Source of the DNA: an uncultured Acidobacteriia bacterium
GTDB lineage: Bacteria > Acidobacteriota > Terriglobia > Bryobacterales > Bryobacteraceae
Reading direction: 5' to 3'
Assembly: GCA_903929755.1 (NCBI GenBank)
Contig: CAIYVZ010000003.1
Location: forward strand, 21,925-85,924
DNA length: 64,000 nt
The notes beneath the pieces were generated by a model that did no database searches, was not told where the DNA came from, and saw nothing but the letters and a program-made list of their open reading frames with translations. Position 1 is the stretch's first letter. Every line of letters starts with the position of its first letter. This document shows positions 54,057 through 61,271 of the stretch, one piece after another. The position numbers were made by a program, and so were the translations under genes.

Positions 54057-56692
54057 AGTTTGCTTTCCACCTCAGTGGTGATGGTGGCGAGAGCGTGGGG
54101 GAGCGCGGAAGCGTCCTTACCGCCGCCTTCGGCCATGTCGGGGCGACCGCCGCCCTTGCCGCCAACAGCGAGGGCCAGAGCCGAGACGAGCTTGCCGGCC
54201 TGGATCTTGCCGGTGAGGTCTTTGGTGACGGCGGCGACGATGGCGACGTTGCCGTCTTCGGCAGAGGTGAGGATGACGACGGCCGACTTCCATTTATTGC
54301 GGAGGTTGTCGGCGAGGGTCTTCATCTGGTTGCGGTCGAGGCCATCGATTTGCGTTGCCAGATAGCGGACGCCATTTTTCTCTTTGGAACGGCCTTCCAG
54401 ATCGGCGGCGGCGGAGTTGGCGATGCGGGTCTTGAGAGCGTCAATCTGGCGTTCCTGGGCGCGTTTTTCGGCGAGGAGACGGTCGACCTGTTCGACGAGC
54501 TCGGGTTCGGAGACGCGGAGGAGGCGACCAAGGCGATGGACGGCATCGGAAGTGTGCTGGAACTGGGAGACGGCACCTTCGCCGGTGATGGCTTCGATGC
54601 GGCGGACGCCGGCGGAAATGCTGGTTTCCGAGATGATCTTGAACAGGCCGATGTCGCCGGTGCGGGTGACGTGGGTACCGCCGCAGAGTTCCTTCGAGAA
54701 ATCGGGGATGCTGACGACGCGGACCTCATCACCGTATTTTTCGCCGAAGAGGGCCATGGCTCCGGTGGCGATGGCTTCATCGATGCCCATGACTGAGGTG
54801 GAGACCTGGGTATTGCGGAGGATTTCGCGGTTGACGAGGCGCTCGATTTCGAGGATCTCGGCAGGGTCAAGAGCGGCGTAATGGCTGAAGTCGAAACGGA
54901 GGCGCGGGGGTTCAACGACGGAACCGGCCTGCTTGACGTGGGGGCCGAGCACGGTTCGGAGCGCAGCCTGCAGGAGGTGGGTTGCGGTGTGGTTGCGCTG
55001 GGTGGAGAGACGCTCGGGCTCGGCGACTTCGGCGCGGAACTGGTCGCCGATGTGGATCGGCTCGAGAGTGCGGATTTTGTGAACCGTGAGACCGGGGACG
55101 GCAGGGTAGGTATCGAGAATAATGGCCACCGCGATGCCATCAGCGTTCAGGAGAGAGCCGCGGTCGCCGACCTGGCCGCCGGTTTCGGCGTAGAAGGGGG
55201 TCTGGTTGAGAACGACTTCGCCTTCGGAGTGGGGTCCGATGGATTCCACCAGAGTTTGGTTGACGAGGAGGCCGGTGACGGTTGAGGTGGCCGAGAGGTC
55301 GGCATAGCCGAGGAACTTCGTTTTGCCTTTGGCGAGGAGTTCCTGGTAGGCGGGCGCGATAGTGCCTTTTTCGGCACCTTTCCAGCTGGCGCGGGCGCGA
55401 TCGCGCTGTTGGCGCATTTCGGTTTCGAAGGCGTCGCGGTCGAGCTCAAAGCCGTGCTCGCGGGCCATTTCTTCCTGCTCATCGAGGGCGAGGCCGTAGG
55501 TGTCGTAGAGCTTGAAGGAGATGGTGCCGGGGACGGGCGCGCCTTTTGGAAGGCTGGCGAGTTCGTCGTTGAAGACCTTCTCGGCGACGAGGAAGGTGGT
55601 GGCGTAGCGGTGCTCTTCGTCCTTGACGATGCGGGCGACACGCTGGACGGACTCCATGAGCTCGGGGTAGGCGGGGCGCATGAGTTCGGCGACGAAGCCG
55701 GTTAATTCGTAAAGGTACGGGTCGTTTCTGCCGATAAGACGAGCATGGCGCATCGCACGGCGCATGATTTTGCGGAGAACGTAACCTCGGCCTTCGTTGG
55801 AGGGCAGAACGCCGTCATGGATGAGGAATGCGGCGGCGCGGGCGTGATCAGCATTGATGCGGAGGACGGTATCGGTGCGGTCGCTGGAGCCGTAGGGAGT
55901 TCCGAAGATCTCGCCGGCCTTTTCCACGATGGGCAGGATGAGGTCGGATTCGTAGTTGGTGGTCTTGCCCTGCATGATGGCGGCGACGCGTTCGAGGCCC
56001 ATGCCGGTATCGATGGACGGGCGCGGAAGCGGCGTGAGGACGCCCGCAGAGTTGCGATCGTACTGCATGAAGACGAGGTTCCAGATTTCGACGAAACGTC
56101 CGCCGCCATCGAGAGGGAACTGCTCGTGTTCGCGGCCGGGTTCGGCGTTGCCTGGGCCGAGGTCGTAGTGGATTTCTGAGCAGGGACCGCAAGGGCCGGT
56201 GTCGCCCATCTGCCAGAAATTATCCTTTTCGTCGAGGCGGAAGATACGGTCCTTCGGGACGCCGGCGACCTTCTGCCAGAGTTCTTCGGCTTCGTCGTCT
56301 TCGCGGAAGACGGTGACGTAGAGGCGGTCTTTATCGAGACCGTATTCCTTGGTGATGAGGTCCCAGGCGAACTCGATGGCTTCGGCTTTGAAGTAGTCGC
56401 CGAAGGAGAAGTTGCCGAGCATTTCAAAGAAGGTGTGGTGGCGGCGGGTGTAGCCGACGTTTTCAAGGTCGTTGTGCTTGCCGCCGGCGCGAACGCATTT
56501 TTGGGAAGTGGTGGCTCGGGTGTAGTCGCGCGTTTCAAGGCCGGTGAAGACGTCCTTGAACTGGTTCATGCCTGCGTTGTTGAAGAGCAGGGTGGGGTCG
56601 TTCGAGGGCAGCAGCGAGCTGGAGCGGACGACGCGGTGGCCGCGGGCGGCGAAGAAGTCGAGGAAGCGCTGGCGGATTTCGTTACCGGTCAC
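54053..56692 (-). CDS. alaS: Alanyl-tRNA synthetase
   Basis: 879 residues from GTG at 56690-56692, with AGAAGG upstream. Catalytic core (SNDPTLLFNNAGMNQFKDVF, TGMGLERVAAIMQG), editing domain with the zinc motif HTATH...CGGTH (QRNHTATHLLQAALRTVLG; LCGGTHVTRTGDIG), and the C-Ala domain with the glycine-rich GGKGGGRPDMAEGGG. Full-length and intact. Upstream lies a TATAAT-like box (56775-56780). Confidence 0.97.
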   Translation of the reverse strand: MTGNEIRQRFLDFFAARGHRVVRSSSLLPSNDPTLLFNNAGMNQFKDVFTGLETRDYTRATTSQKCVRAGGKHNDLENVGYTRRHHTFFEMLGNFSFGDYFKAEAIEFAWDLITKEYGLDKDRLYVTVFREDDEAEELWQKVAGVPKDRIFRLDEKDNFWQMGDTGPCGPCSEIHYDLGPGNAEPGREHEQFPLDGGGRFVEIWNLVFMQYDRNSAGVLTPLPRPSIDTGMGLERVAAIMQGKTTNYESDLILPIVEKAGEIFGTPYGSSDRTDTVLRINADHARAAAFLIHDGVLPSNEGRGYVLRKIMRRAMRHARLIGRNDPYLYELTGFVAELMRPAYPELMESVQRVARIVKDEEHRYATTFLVAEKVFNDELASLPKGAPVPGTISFKLYDTYGLALDEQEEMAREHGFELDRDAFETEMRQQRDRARASWKGAEKGTIAPAYQELLAKGKTKFLGYADLSATSTVTGLLVNQTLVESIGPHSEGEVVLNQTPFYAETGGQVGDRGSLLNADGIAVAIILDTYPAVPGLTVHKIRTLEPIHIGDQFRAEVAEPERLSTQRNHTATHLLQAALRTVLGPHVKQAGSVVEPPRLRFDFSHYAALDPAEILEIERLVNREILRNTQVSTSVMGIDEAIATGAMALFGEKYGDEVRVVSIPDFSKELCGGTHVTRTGDIGLFKIISETSISAGVRRIEAITGEGAVSQFQHTSDAVHRLGRLLRVSEPELVEQVDRLLAEKRAQERQIDALKTRIANSAAADLEGRSKEKNGVRYLATQIDGLDRNQMKTLADNLRNKWKSAVVILTSAEDGNVAIVAAVTKDLTGKIQAGKLVSALALAVGGKGGGRPDMAEGGGKDASALPHALATITTEVESKL

Positions 56693-56774
56693 AAGAAACC
56701 TTCTTTAAGTAGTTGGAGATGCCGGCGGACAGGCGGAACAAGTGAGCCTGGACGCTGTTTTTAGAGATAGTTCG

Positions 56775-56780
56775 ATTATA
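56775..56780 (-). promoter_or_regulatory. Candidate -10 box of the alaS promoter
   Basis: TATAAT on the minus strand, about 80 bp before the alaS GTG. No good -35 hexamer sits 17 bp upstream; that position is the start of the G-tract region instead. Confidence 0.45.
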
Positions 56781-56793
56781 GTTGGCGCGTGTT

Positions 56794-56896
56794 GGGGGAG
56801 AGACTGGAAGGGGCTGGGCTGTGGGTTCGAAAAGGGGGTAAAAAGGGGGGGGGGAAAGGGGGCAAACGGGGGGTAATCGGGGGGTTAAAGGGGGGC
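56794..56896 (+). other. G-tract cluster upstream of alaS (G-quadruplex-prone)
   Basis: Within about 100 bp there are nine or more G-runs of three to nine bases on the plus strand (runs near 56794, 56810, 56815, 56822, 56834, 56845, 56858, 56868, 56879, 56890), with A/T-rich spacers such as TAAAAA, AAA and TTAAA. The strand opposite alaS is G-rich. It satisfies the four-run pattern for intramolecular quadruplexes many times over. The remaining 410 bp to the brnT gene hold low-complexity T/G-rich DNA, one dispersed repeat and no supportable gene. Confidence 0.75.
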
Positions 56897-57087
56897 GTTT
56901 GGGTTGGGTAGAAGTGGTGGTGTTGCCTTGTTTTGTTGAGTTTGGCTGGGTTCGTTTGGTGAAAAAAATGATTTCGGAGCTGACAGGGTGCGGGCGACGG
57001 GGTTTGGACGCGGTATTGGAGGGTGGCAGGACGGGTGGATGTACTGGCAATTGCGGTTGTCGGCATGGTTTGTCTCCTCTCGATTTC

Positions 57088-57160
57088 GATTGGAGCACGG
57101 GGGAGTTGCAGGATCTGGCGGGTAGGGGTGCAAGTGGTTGATTTGACTGGGAAGATTTTG
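57088..57160 (+). repeat. Dispersed repeat A, copy 1
   Basis: A 70-75 bp stretch that reappears at 60084-60155: both begin GATTGGAGCA, share TGCAGGATCTGGC, and continue GGTTGATTTGA to GAAGATTTTG. Mismatches are scattered and there is one small length difference. Confidence 0.7.
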
Positions 57161-57306
57161 GGTTGTGGGAGGTGACTGAGATTTTGGGCAGAGTTGAGGG
57201 GGGAGAGATTCGGCAGGGGCCTTTAGCTGGCGCGCCTGATGGTGGCCTGTGCGGCAGGAGCTCCCACAGAGCATGGCCGCGTGAAGTGGTATAACAGGAG
57301 CACCAG

Positions 57307-57585
57307 ATGCGCTTCACCTTCGACCCGCGGAAGAGCAAACGGCTGAGAGAGAACCCCAAACGGGGTATTGGCTTCGAAGAGGCGCAGGAGGTGTTTTCGC
57401 AGCCTTACTGGATGGACCGCCGGTCCGACGTTCCCGAGCAGTGGGTGGCGATTGGCTGGGTGGGCAGCAAACTGTATTCCGTGATCTTTTAAGTGCGGGA
57501 AGACCATGAGGGAGATATCCTTCACCTGGTCACGCTGTGGAGATCAACGAAAGAGGAGATCCGATTGTATGCAGAAAACTCGTAA
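57307..57585 (+). pseudogene. brnT: BrnT toxin gene interrupted by a nonsense codon
   Basis: BrnT toxins are about 90 residues. Here the frame opens at ATG 57307 with an AGGAG site, MRFTFDPRKSKRL, but stops at TAA 57490-57492 after 61 codons, exactly after YSVIF. The same frame continues without interruption as VREDHEGDILHLVTLWRST... to a TAA at 57583-57585, which is the normal C-terminal half. A single change in one codon (probably GAA to TAA) explains it. The antitoxin gene starts inside the restored frame. Low likelihood of suppression is inference. Confidence 0.85.
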
Positions 57586-57853
57586 GGCCGTAAGACCTGT
57601 GGCCGCCGAAGAGATTGCGAAGATGGCCGACCACGGGCACGACGTTTCCCGTTTCTTCAAGGGCGAGGGCCGCATGGTTCAGCCGATTCAGCGCGTGAAT
57701 GTCGATGTCACCGCCGGCATGCTGGAGGAACTGGACAGGGCCGCTCAGGAGTTGAACGTAAGCCGGCAGGCAGTCATCAAAACGCTGGTCCGGCAGGCGC
57801 TCGATCAGCATTACCTGGCCCAAAGCGCGAGACGGCCACATCTCGCTTCCTGA
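57569..57853 (+). CDS. brnA: BrnA/CopG-like antitoxin
   Basis: 94 residues from ATG 57569-57571, with GAGGAG about 10 nt upstream; it overlaps the end of the toxin frame by 17 bp, the usual brnTA layout. Ribbon-helix-helix signature in the C-terminal half: QRVNVDVTAGMLEELDRAAQELNVSRQAVIKTLVRQAL. The N-terminal part (EEIAKMADHGHDVSRFFKG) is the toxin-binding side. Intact although the toxin is broken. It probably still binds its own promoter. Confidence 0.85.
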   Translation: MQKTRKAVRPVAAEEIAKMADHGHDVSRFFKGEGRMVQPIQRVNVDVTAGMLEELDRAAQELNVSRQAVIKTLVRQALDQHYLAQSARRPHLAS

Positions 57854-57914
57854 GGGTTCGCAGTAACGCGGATCGGGCGGATTCCAGGCTCCAGAGTTCA
57901 AGATGCGGCGCGCA

Positions 57915-58198
57915 CTACCAAACGAAAGTCAATTTTGCGTTTGGCCGCGTTAGTGCAAACCGGAGTGCGGCGGGGTCCCCGATGGCCACGGTTAGTTGCG
58001 GGGCTGCGCGTTTGGCGTTTACCGGTTCAGGAGCTTTGACACCTGCCCGTGCGGCGGAATTTGGATCCGGTCTCAGGGCGAGGTCGTATTCCTTTTGGGC
58101 GCGGCTCTTGTCGCCGGCGGCGAGGGCGGCGGGACGAAGAGGGCCGGCGCGAGTAAACCGTGGGGCGTGTTGGGGGGATCCGGCACGGACCGGGAGCT
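57915..58198 (-). pseudogene. Possible degraded coding fragment downstream of higA
   Basis: Read on the minus strand, one frame stays open up to a TAG at 57915-57917 and contains AAGDKSRAQKEYDLALRPDP, which resembles the end of a TPR unit, followed by a tail of no known family. No start codon or ribosome site was found. The stretch between brnA and higA contains no better gene. This could also be chance in GC-rich DNA. Confidence 0.25.
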
Positions 58199-58504
58199 TT
58201 AGCTGGCGCGGGGCATCACTTCACGCTCGATGCGTTCGGAGACATTGTCTCGGGCGACATCGAGTTCATAGTCCTGCTGAAGGCCGAGCCAGAGGTCGGG
58301 GGAGGTGCCGAAGTAGCGCGCCAGGCGAAGGGCCATGGTGGCGCTGATACCCCGCTTTTCATTGACGATATCCGAGACATGGTTGGCCGGGACGTGCAGG
58401 GCTCTGGCGAGGGCGTTGCGGGACAGGGCCAAAGGGGTCATGAACTCCTCCAGCAGGATTTCTCCTGGATGTACGGGGGCAAGAAGGGTCTTTTGGGTAG
58501 CCAT
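58199..58504 (-). CDS. higA: HigA-type antitoxin (XRE family)
   Basis: 101 residues. The helix-turn-helix is at about 25-60 (ALSRNALARALHVPANHVSDIVNEKRGISATMALRLARYFG), as in addiction-module antidotes of the HigA/VapI type. It follows the toxin gene, the usual higBA order. An AAAGGA ribosome-binding site lies at its start, just after three tandem 14-bp units. Predicted to neutralise HigB and repress the operon. Confidence 0.93.
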   Translation of the reverse strand: MATQKTLLAPVHPGEILLEEFMTPLALSRNALARALHVPANHVSDIVNEKRGISATMALRLARYFGTSPDLWLGLQQDYELDVARDNVSERIEREVMPRAS

Positions 58505-58512
58505 TGGTCCTT

Positions 58513-58554
58513 TTAGTGATAATCCGTTAGTGATAATCCGTTAGTGATAATCCG
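58513..58554. repeat. Three perfect tandem 14-bp units between higB and higA
   Basis: TTAGTGATAATCCG occurs at 58513-58526, 58527-58540 and 58541-58554. On the minus strand each copy carries TATCACTAA, the end of the toxin gene with its stop codon. The toxin's real end is the copy nearest its body (58541-58554); the other two copies form the spacer before the antitoxin. Confidence 0.95.
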
Positions 58555-58819
58555 TCAATTCGACCTCAAATGCATCGGAGCCTTCCCAGCGGAAGCATAT
58601 GCGGTACTGGTCATTGACCCGTATGATGAATTGCCCGGCCCGATCACCCTTTAGCTTCTCGAGCCGATTGTTCGGCGGGGCAAGGAGATCCTGGAGTGAT
58701 CGTGCGCGGTGGAGCAAACGAAGTTTGCGCAGAGCCACTCTTGCGATACCCGACCACCTGCGCGAAACCAGGCGATGAAAAAGAGCCTCGGAATCCGCGT
58801 CCCGAAATGTCTGGATCAC
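58541..58819 (-). CDS. higB: HigB/RelE-type toxin
   Basis: 92 residues. It begins IQTFRDADSEALF after a GTG start at 58817-58819, the family start; RARSLQDLLAPPNNRLEKLKGDRAGQFIIRVNDQYRICFRW is the RelE/HigB core with its basic residues. HigB cleaves ribosome-bound mRNA. It precedes its antitoxin, separated by the 14-bp repeats. Appears intact. Confidence 0.93.
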   Translation of the reverse strand: MIQTFRDADSEALFHRLVSRRWSGIARVALRKLRLLHRARSLQDLLAPPNNRLEKLKGDRAGQFIIRVNDQYRICFRWEGSDAFEVELTDYH

Positions 58820-58825
58820 ACAACC

Positions 58826-58856
58826 ATTATGGACTTGGTATTACCATTAGTGTCAA
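58826..58856 (-). promoter_or_regulatory. higBA promoter candidate with leaderless start
   Basis: Minus strand: TTGACA at 58851-58856 and CATAAT at 58826-58831, with a 19-bp spacer. The -10 box ends only 6 bp before the GTG at 58817-58819, so transcription would start at or next to the start codon. The spacer includes the small inverted repeat TGGTA-A-TACCA, a possible HigA operator. Confidence 0.5.
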
Positions 58857-58868
58857 GAGGCCTGCGGA

Positions 58869-59827
58869 TTAGACCGAAAGCGCCTTCAGCAGCGCGTCGC
58901 GTGCGTCGAGATAGTAGTGAATGGTGATTTTGGCGGCGAGATCATCGGGCAGGTTATTCAATTGTCGGCGGCTGCCGATCGGCATCAAAATGCTGGCTGC
59001 GCCTTTCTCGATGGCGGTCTCAACCACGGAAACCGGATTGAAAATGGTTTCGATGGAACCGCCCAGATTGAGACCACCTGTCACGGCGAGGCCCCCCTTG
59101 ATGCTCTTTTGCAGCAGAGAGGAGCAGAGCGCGAGAAGCACGCCAACGCCGACCGCCGACCCGATTCTGGCGCTGTCAAACGCGCGAAGTTGATGGAGAA
59201 CTCGTGCTGGCGGGGTTCGCGATCACCGACGAGTTCGTTTCCACGCGTATACAGGTTCTGCTCAGCAAACCGGACACTCTCATTGAAAGCCGGAGGTGCC
59301 GGCTGGTTCAGAATCTTCACACCTCCGCCTGGCCCTTCCGAGATGTCTATCTGATACAGGCCGGGGTTCTCATCGCCACCACCCGCCGAAATAACCCAAA
59401 CCGGGCCCCGCGGCAGAGGATTGCTGCCGATGGTGTTCTCGCTGTACAGTTCGGGCGTGGCCACAAACTTTTCCACCCCGTCCGATCCCATCGAATAGCT
59501 GAACTGCGTATTGCGAAACTCGGCTGACCCGATGCGTTTTTGCTGCTCCTTGACGCGCCTGCGGCACTCCAGTGCGAGCCGCAACGCCCACGCCATCACC
59601 TCATCCGAAACGGGGGTCTCGGGGTTCGGCGACATCAGCTTGATGGGCCCGCTGACGGTTTTCTGCGCGCCCGTCGCGTCGCGTCCGCTCAGCGCGGCAC
59701 CCAGATGCACCCGCCCCGCCAAAACATTCTGCCGGCTCTGGCGTCGCAGCTGGCTCCAGCACTCCGAAAGAAAGTCGCTCACCAGACCGAAGTGATTCGT
59801 CAGCAGTTCCTTGTTTACTTTCGGCAA
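58869..59827 (-). pseudogene. BrxL (Lon-related BREX protein) C-terminal half, copy 1, frameshifted
   Basis: Read from 59827, the frame matches BrxL: LPKVNKELLTNHFGLVSDFL, QKTVSGPIKLMSPNPE, RLALECRRRVKEQQKRIGSAEF. It loses the frame near 59191-59193, where one A present in copy 2 is absent, and the remaining Lon-like end (LLALCSSLLQKSIKGGLAVTGGLNLGGSIET...) continues in another frame to TAA 58869-58871. The AAA+ N-terminal half of BrxL is missing and no ATG precedes the fragment. Dead gene. It is homologous to copy 2 throughout. Confidence 0.85.
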
Positions 59828-60057
59828 AGCCCAACCCGGCAGGTAGTTGTGCTCATCGGTGACATGGCCGCCCCAAACTGGATCAAGTGCAGGTCAATTT
59901 TCATTTAGCAGCACTGTAAGCAATTTTGAGTGCAAATGACGGATCGATCAGAGCGGACGGCACGGATAGAAAAGGCGTGGACAGCACGCCCCACCGGCTG
60001 GCTGCGGGAGCAATTCTGTTTAGCGACTGCAGAAGAGGCGCATCGAGTTGAATCAAT
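58869..60057. repeat. Long direct repeat R, copy 1
   Basis: 1189 bp that recurs in the same orientation at 61272-62460. Stretches of over 100 bp are identical (for example near 59680-59780). It covers the BrxL fragment and about 230 bp upstream of it, including a small open frame on the plus strand. A one-base deletion near 59192 is offset by a one-base insertion near 59932. Confidence 0.95.
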
Positions 60058-60142
60058 ATGGATGGCATGCCAATACAGCAAGAGATTGGAGCATGGGGCG
60101 GGTGCAGGATCTGGCCGGACAGGGTGTAACTGGTTGATTTGA
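59936..60142 (+). other. Small open frame in repeat R, copy 1
   Basis: ATG at 59936 opens a frame MTDRSERTARIEKAW...WLREQFCLATAEEAHRVES, conserved with copy 2 (62339) for about 40 codons until the repeat ends, then unrelated. It could be the N-terminal end of a lost gene divergent from the BrxL fragment. No family recognised. The rest of the spacer to 60347 contains repeat A copy 2 and the 3' flank shared by the Rpn genes. Confidence 0.25.
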
Positions 60143-60155
60143 TGGAGAAGATTTT
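60084..60155 (+). repeat. Dispersed repeat A, copy 2
   Basis: Matches 57088-57160 (GATTGGAGCA..., TGCAGGATCTGGC, GGTTGATTTGA). It lies directly after the end of long repeat R copy 1, in a place where copy 2 of the module has different DNA. Confidence 0.7.
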
Positions 60156-60183
60156 GTGCGCTAAGTTGTGACGGGACTTGGCT

Positions 60184-60347
60184 GGCGCTTCGCTTTACCG
60201 TGGACAGGGACCCGGTGTTGCGGACGTGTCGAGCTTGTTGCTTAGTGACGCTCGCGCATCCCTATGTGCCAGCCAGGCGGACGTCTCCGGGTTCTTCTTT
60301 GATCGCTGCGAGACGAAAGGGCCGAGGGGCTACGGGCGTTCCGCAGG
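60184..60347. repeat. 3' flank shared by the two Rpn genes, copy 1
   Basis: 164 bp downstream of the Rpn stop that recur, nearly unchanged, at 63509-63672 (CGTGGACAGGGACCC, GGACGTGTCG, TTGTTGCTTAGTGACGCTCG, TCTTCTTTGATCGCTGCG). The conserved block suggests an RNA terminus or a repeat-unit end. No standard terminator seen. Confidence 0.85.
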
Positions 60348-61178
60348 TTAGGCGAACAGGTCTTTGAGGCTTTTTGCGTCAAAAATGCGGGTGCCGAGGG
60401 TGGCGAGTTCGGCCTGGTTCATGCTGCGGATTTGCTTCGCCTGGGCAGGGGAGAGCTTGCCAAAACGCCGGGTTAACAGGTCTACGGCGAAAAGGCGCGC
60501 ACCTTTTTCCAGACCCTCTTTCACACCCTCACGGTGGACGGGGCCAAAGATGGTGTGTCGGTTGATATCAATCAGGATTGACATTTGCTCAAGTTCCTTC
60601 TTCATTATCATCTTAAGCTGGCGGAGGCCTGCCAGCAACATCAGTTCGTCGATGGCCGCGCTGCGCTTGTTGGGGGTCGCAGTTCCGATGCGTTTGAGAA
60701 TGCGACGAATTGTATCGCGACTGTCGGAAAGCCGAGTGAGGACGGCGAGAATGGCGTCCTCCAGATGTGGACTGGCGAGGAGGTCTTCGGTGGGGATATC
60801 GCGAATATCGACGATCCGGCAGGTATACGCCCAGTCCGAGCCGGTCAGCGTGGTCGGCATACGAAGAGGCCTTTCGCCCACGTAGATGACGGTTTGCACC
60901 GGAATCGCCCGGTAGCGGCGATGGATGGCCAGGGCATATTCGGCCATGCGGAGTGCCATGCGAGGGTCGTTGCGGCTCTGGAATTCGATGTGGATCAGTT
61001 GCCCCGATGCGGTCTTTCCCAGGAGGTCAACGTGCCGGGTGCGGACTTCCGGAAGTTCGGTGCCGAGCCATTCGGTGATGCGGTGGCCGGTGAGACGCGA
61101 GAGGAAGCCGTTTTGTAACTGGCGCTGCAGAAGGCTCTTGAGAGCAATATCGTACTGGTTCACGCAGACACCACACAC
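60348..61178 (-). CDS. Rpn-family PD-(D/E)XK nuclease / DUF4351-like protein, copy 1
   Basis: 276 residues. The N-terminal nuclease core has Asp51 and the Glu65-x-Gln67 pair (RTRHVDLLGKTASGQLIHIEFQSRND), as in recombination-promoting nucleases of the Rpn / PDDEXK transposase-like family. Then MRMAEYALAIHRRY. The C-terminus (LLTRRFGKLSPAQAKQIRSMNQAELATLGTRIFDAKSLKDLF) resembles DUF4351. It may begin at GTG 61161-61163 instead of the ATG. Second copy partly visible at the right edge. Confidence 0.85.
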   Translation of the reverse strand: MCGVCVNQYDIALKSLLQRQLQNGFLSRLTGHRITEWLGTELPEVRTRHVDLLGKTASGQLIHIEFQSRNDPRMALRMAEYALAIHRRYRAIPVQTVIYVGERPLRMPTTLTGSDWAYTCRIVDIRDIPTEDLLASPHLEDAILAVLTRLSDSRDTIRRILKRIGTATPNKRSAAIDELMLLAGLRQLKMIMKKELEQMSILIDINRHTIFGPVHREGVKEGLEKGARLFAVDLLTRRFGKLSPAQAKQIRSMNQAELATLGTRIFDAKSLKDLFA

Positions 61179-61271
61179 ATAAAGTGCATGGAGCTGGATT
61201 TTTTCTCAGGGAATTGCAATGGCCGCCGGGCGGAGGTTTCCGCAGGGGCCGGTGGTGGGGTGGTGGGGACG

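Noticed and set aside
52023..54365. Two long plus-strand open frames (345 and 413 codons), very rich in Gly, Val and Asp
   Set aside because: Antisense of aldolase, ypdA and the end of alaS; biased composition is a mirror of the GC-rich codons.
56682..57359. 225-codon Pro-rich frame upstream of alaS on the minus strand
   Set aside because: It arises from C-tracts on the strand opposite the G-runs; no ribosome site.
57219..58209. Shared 14-mer CTTTAGCTGGCGCG at 57221 and 58197
   Set aside because: Short and alone; no flanking similarity. Could be chance, so not called an element.
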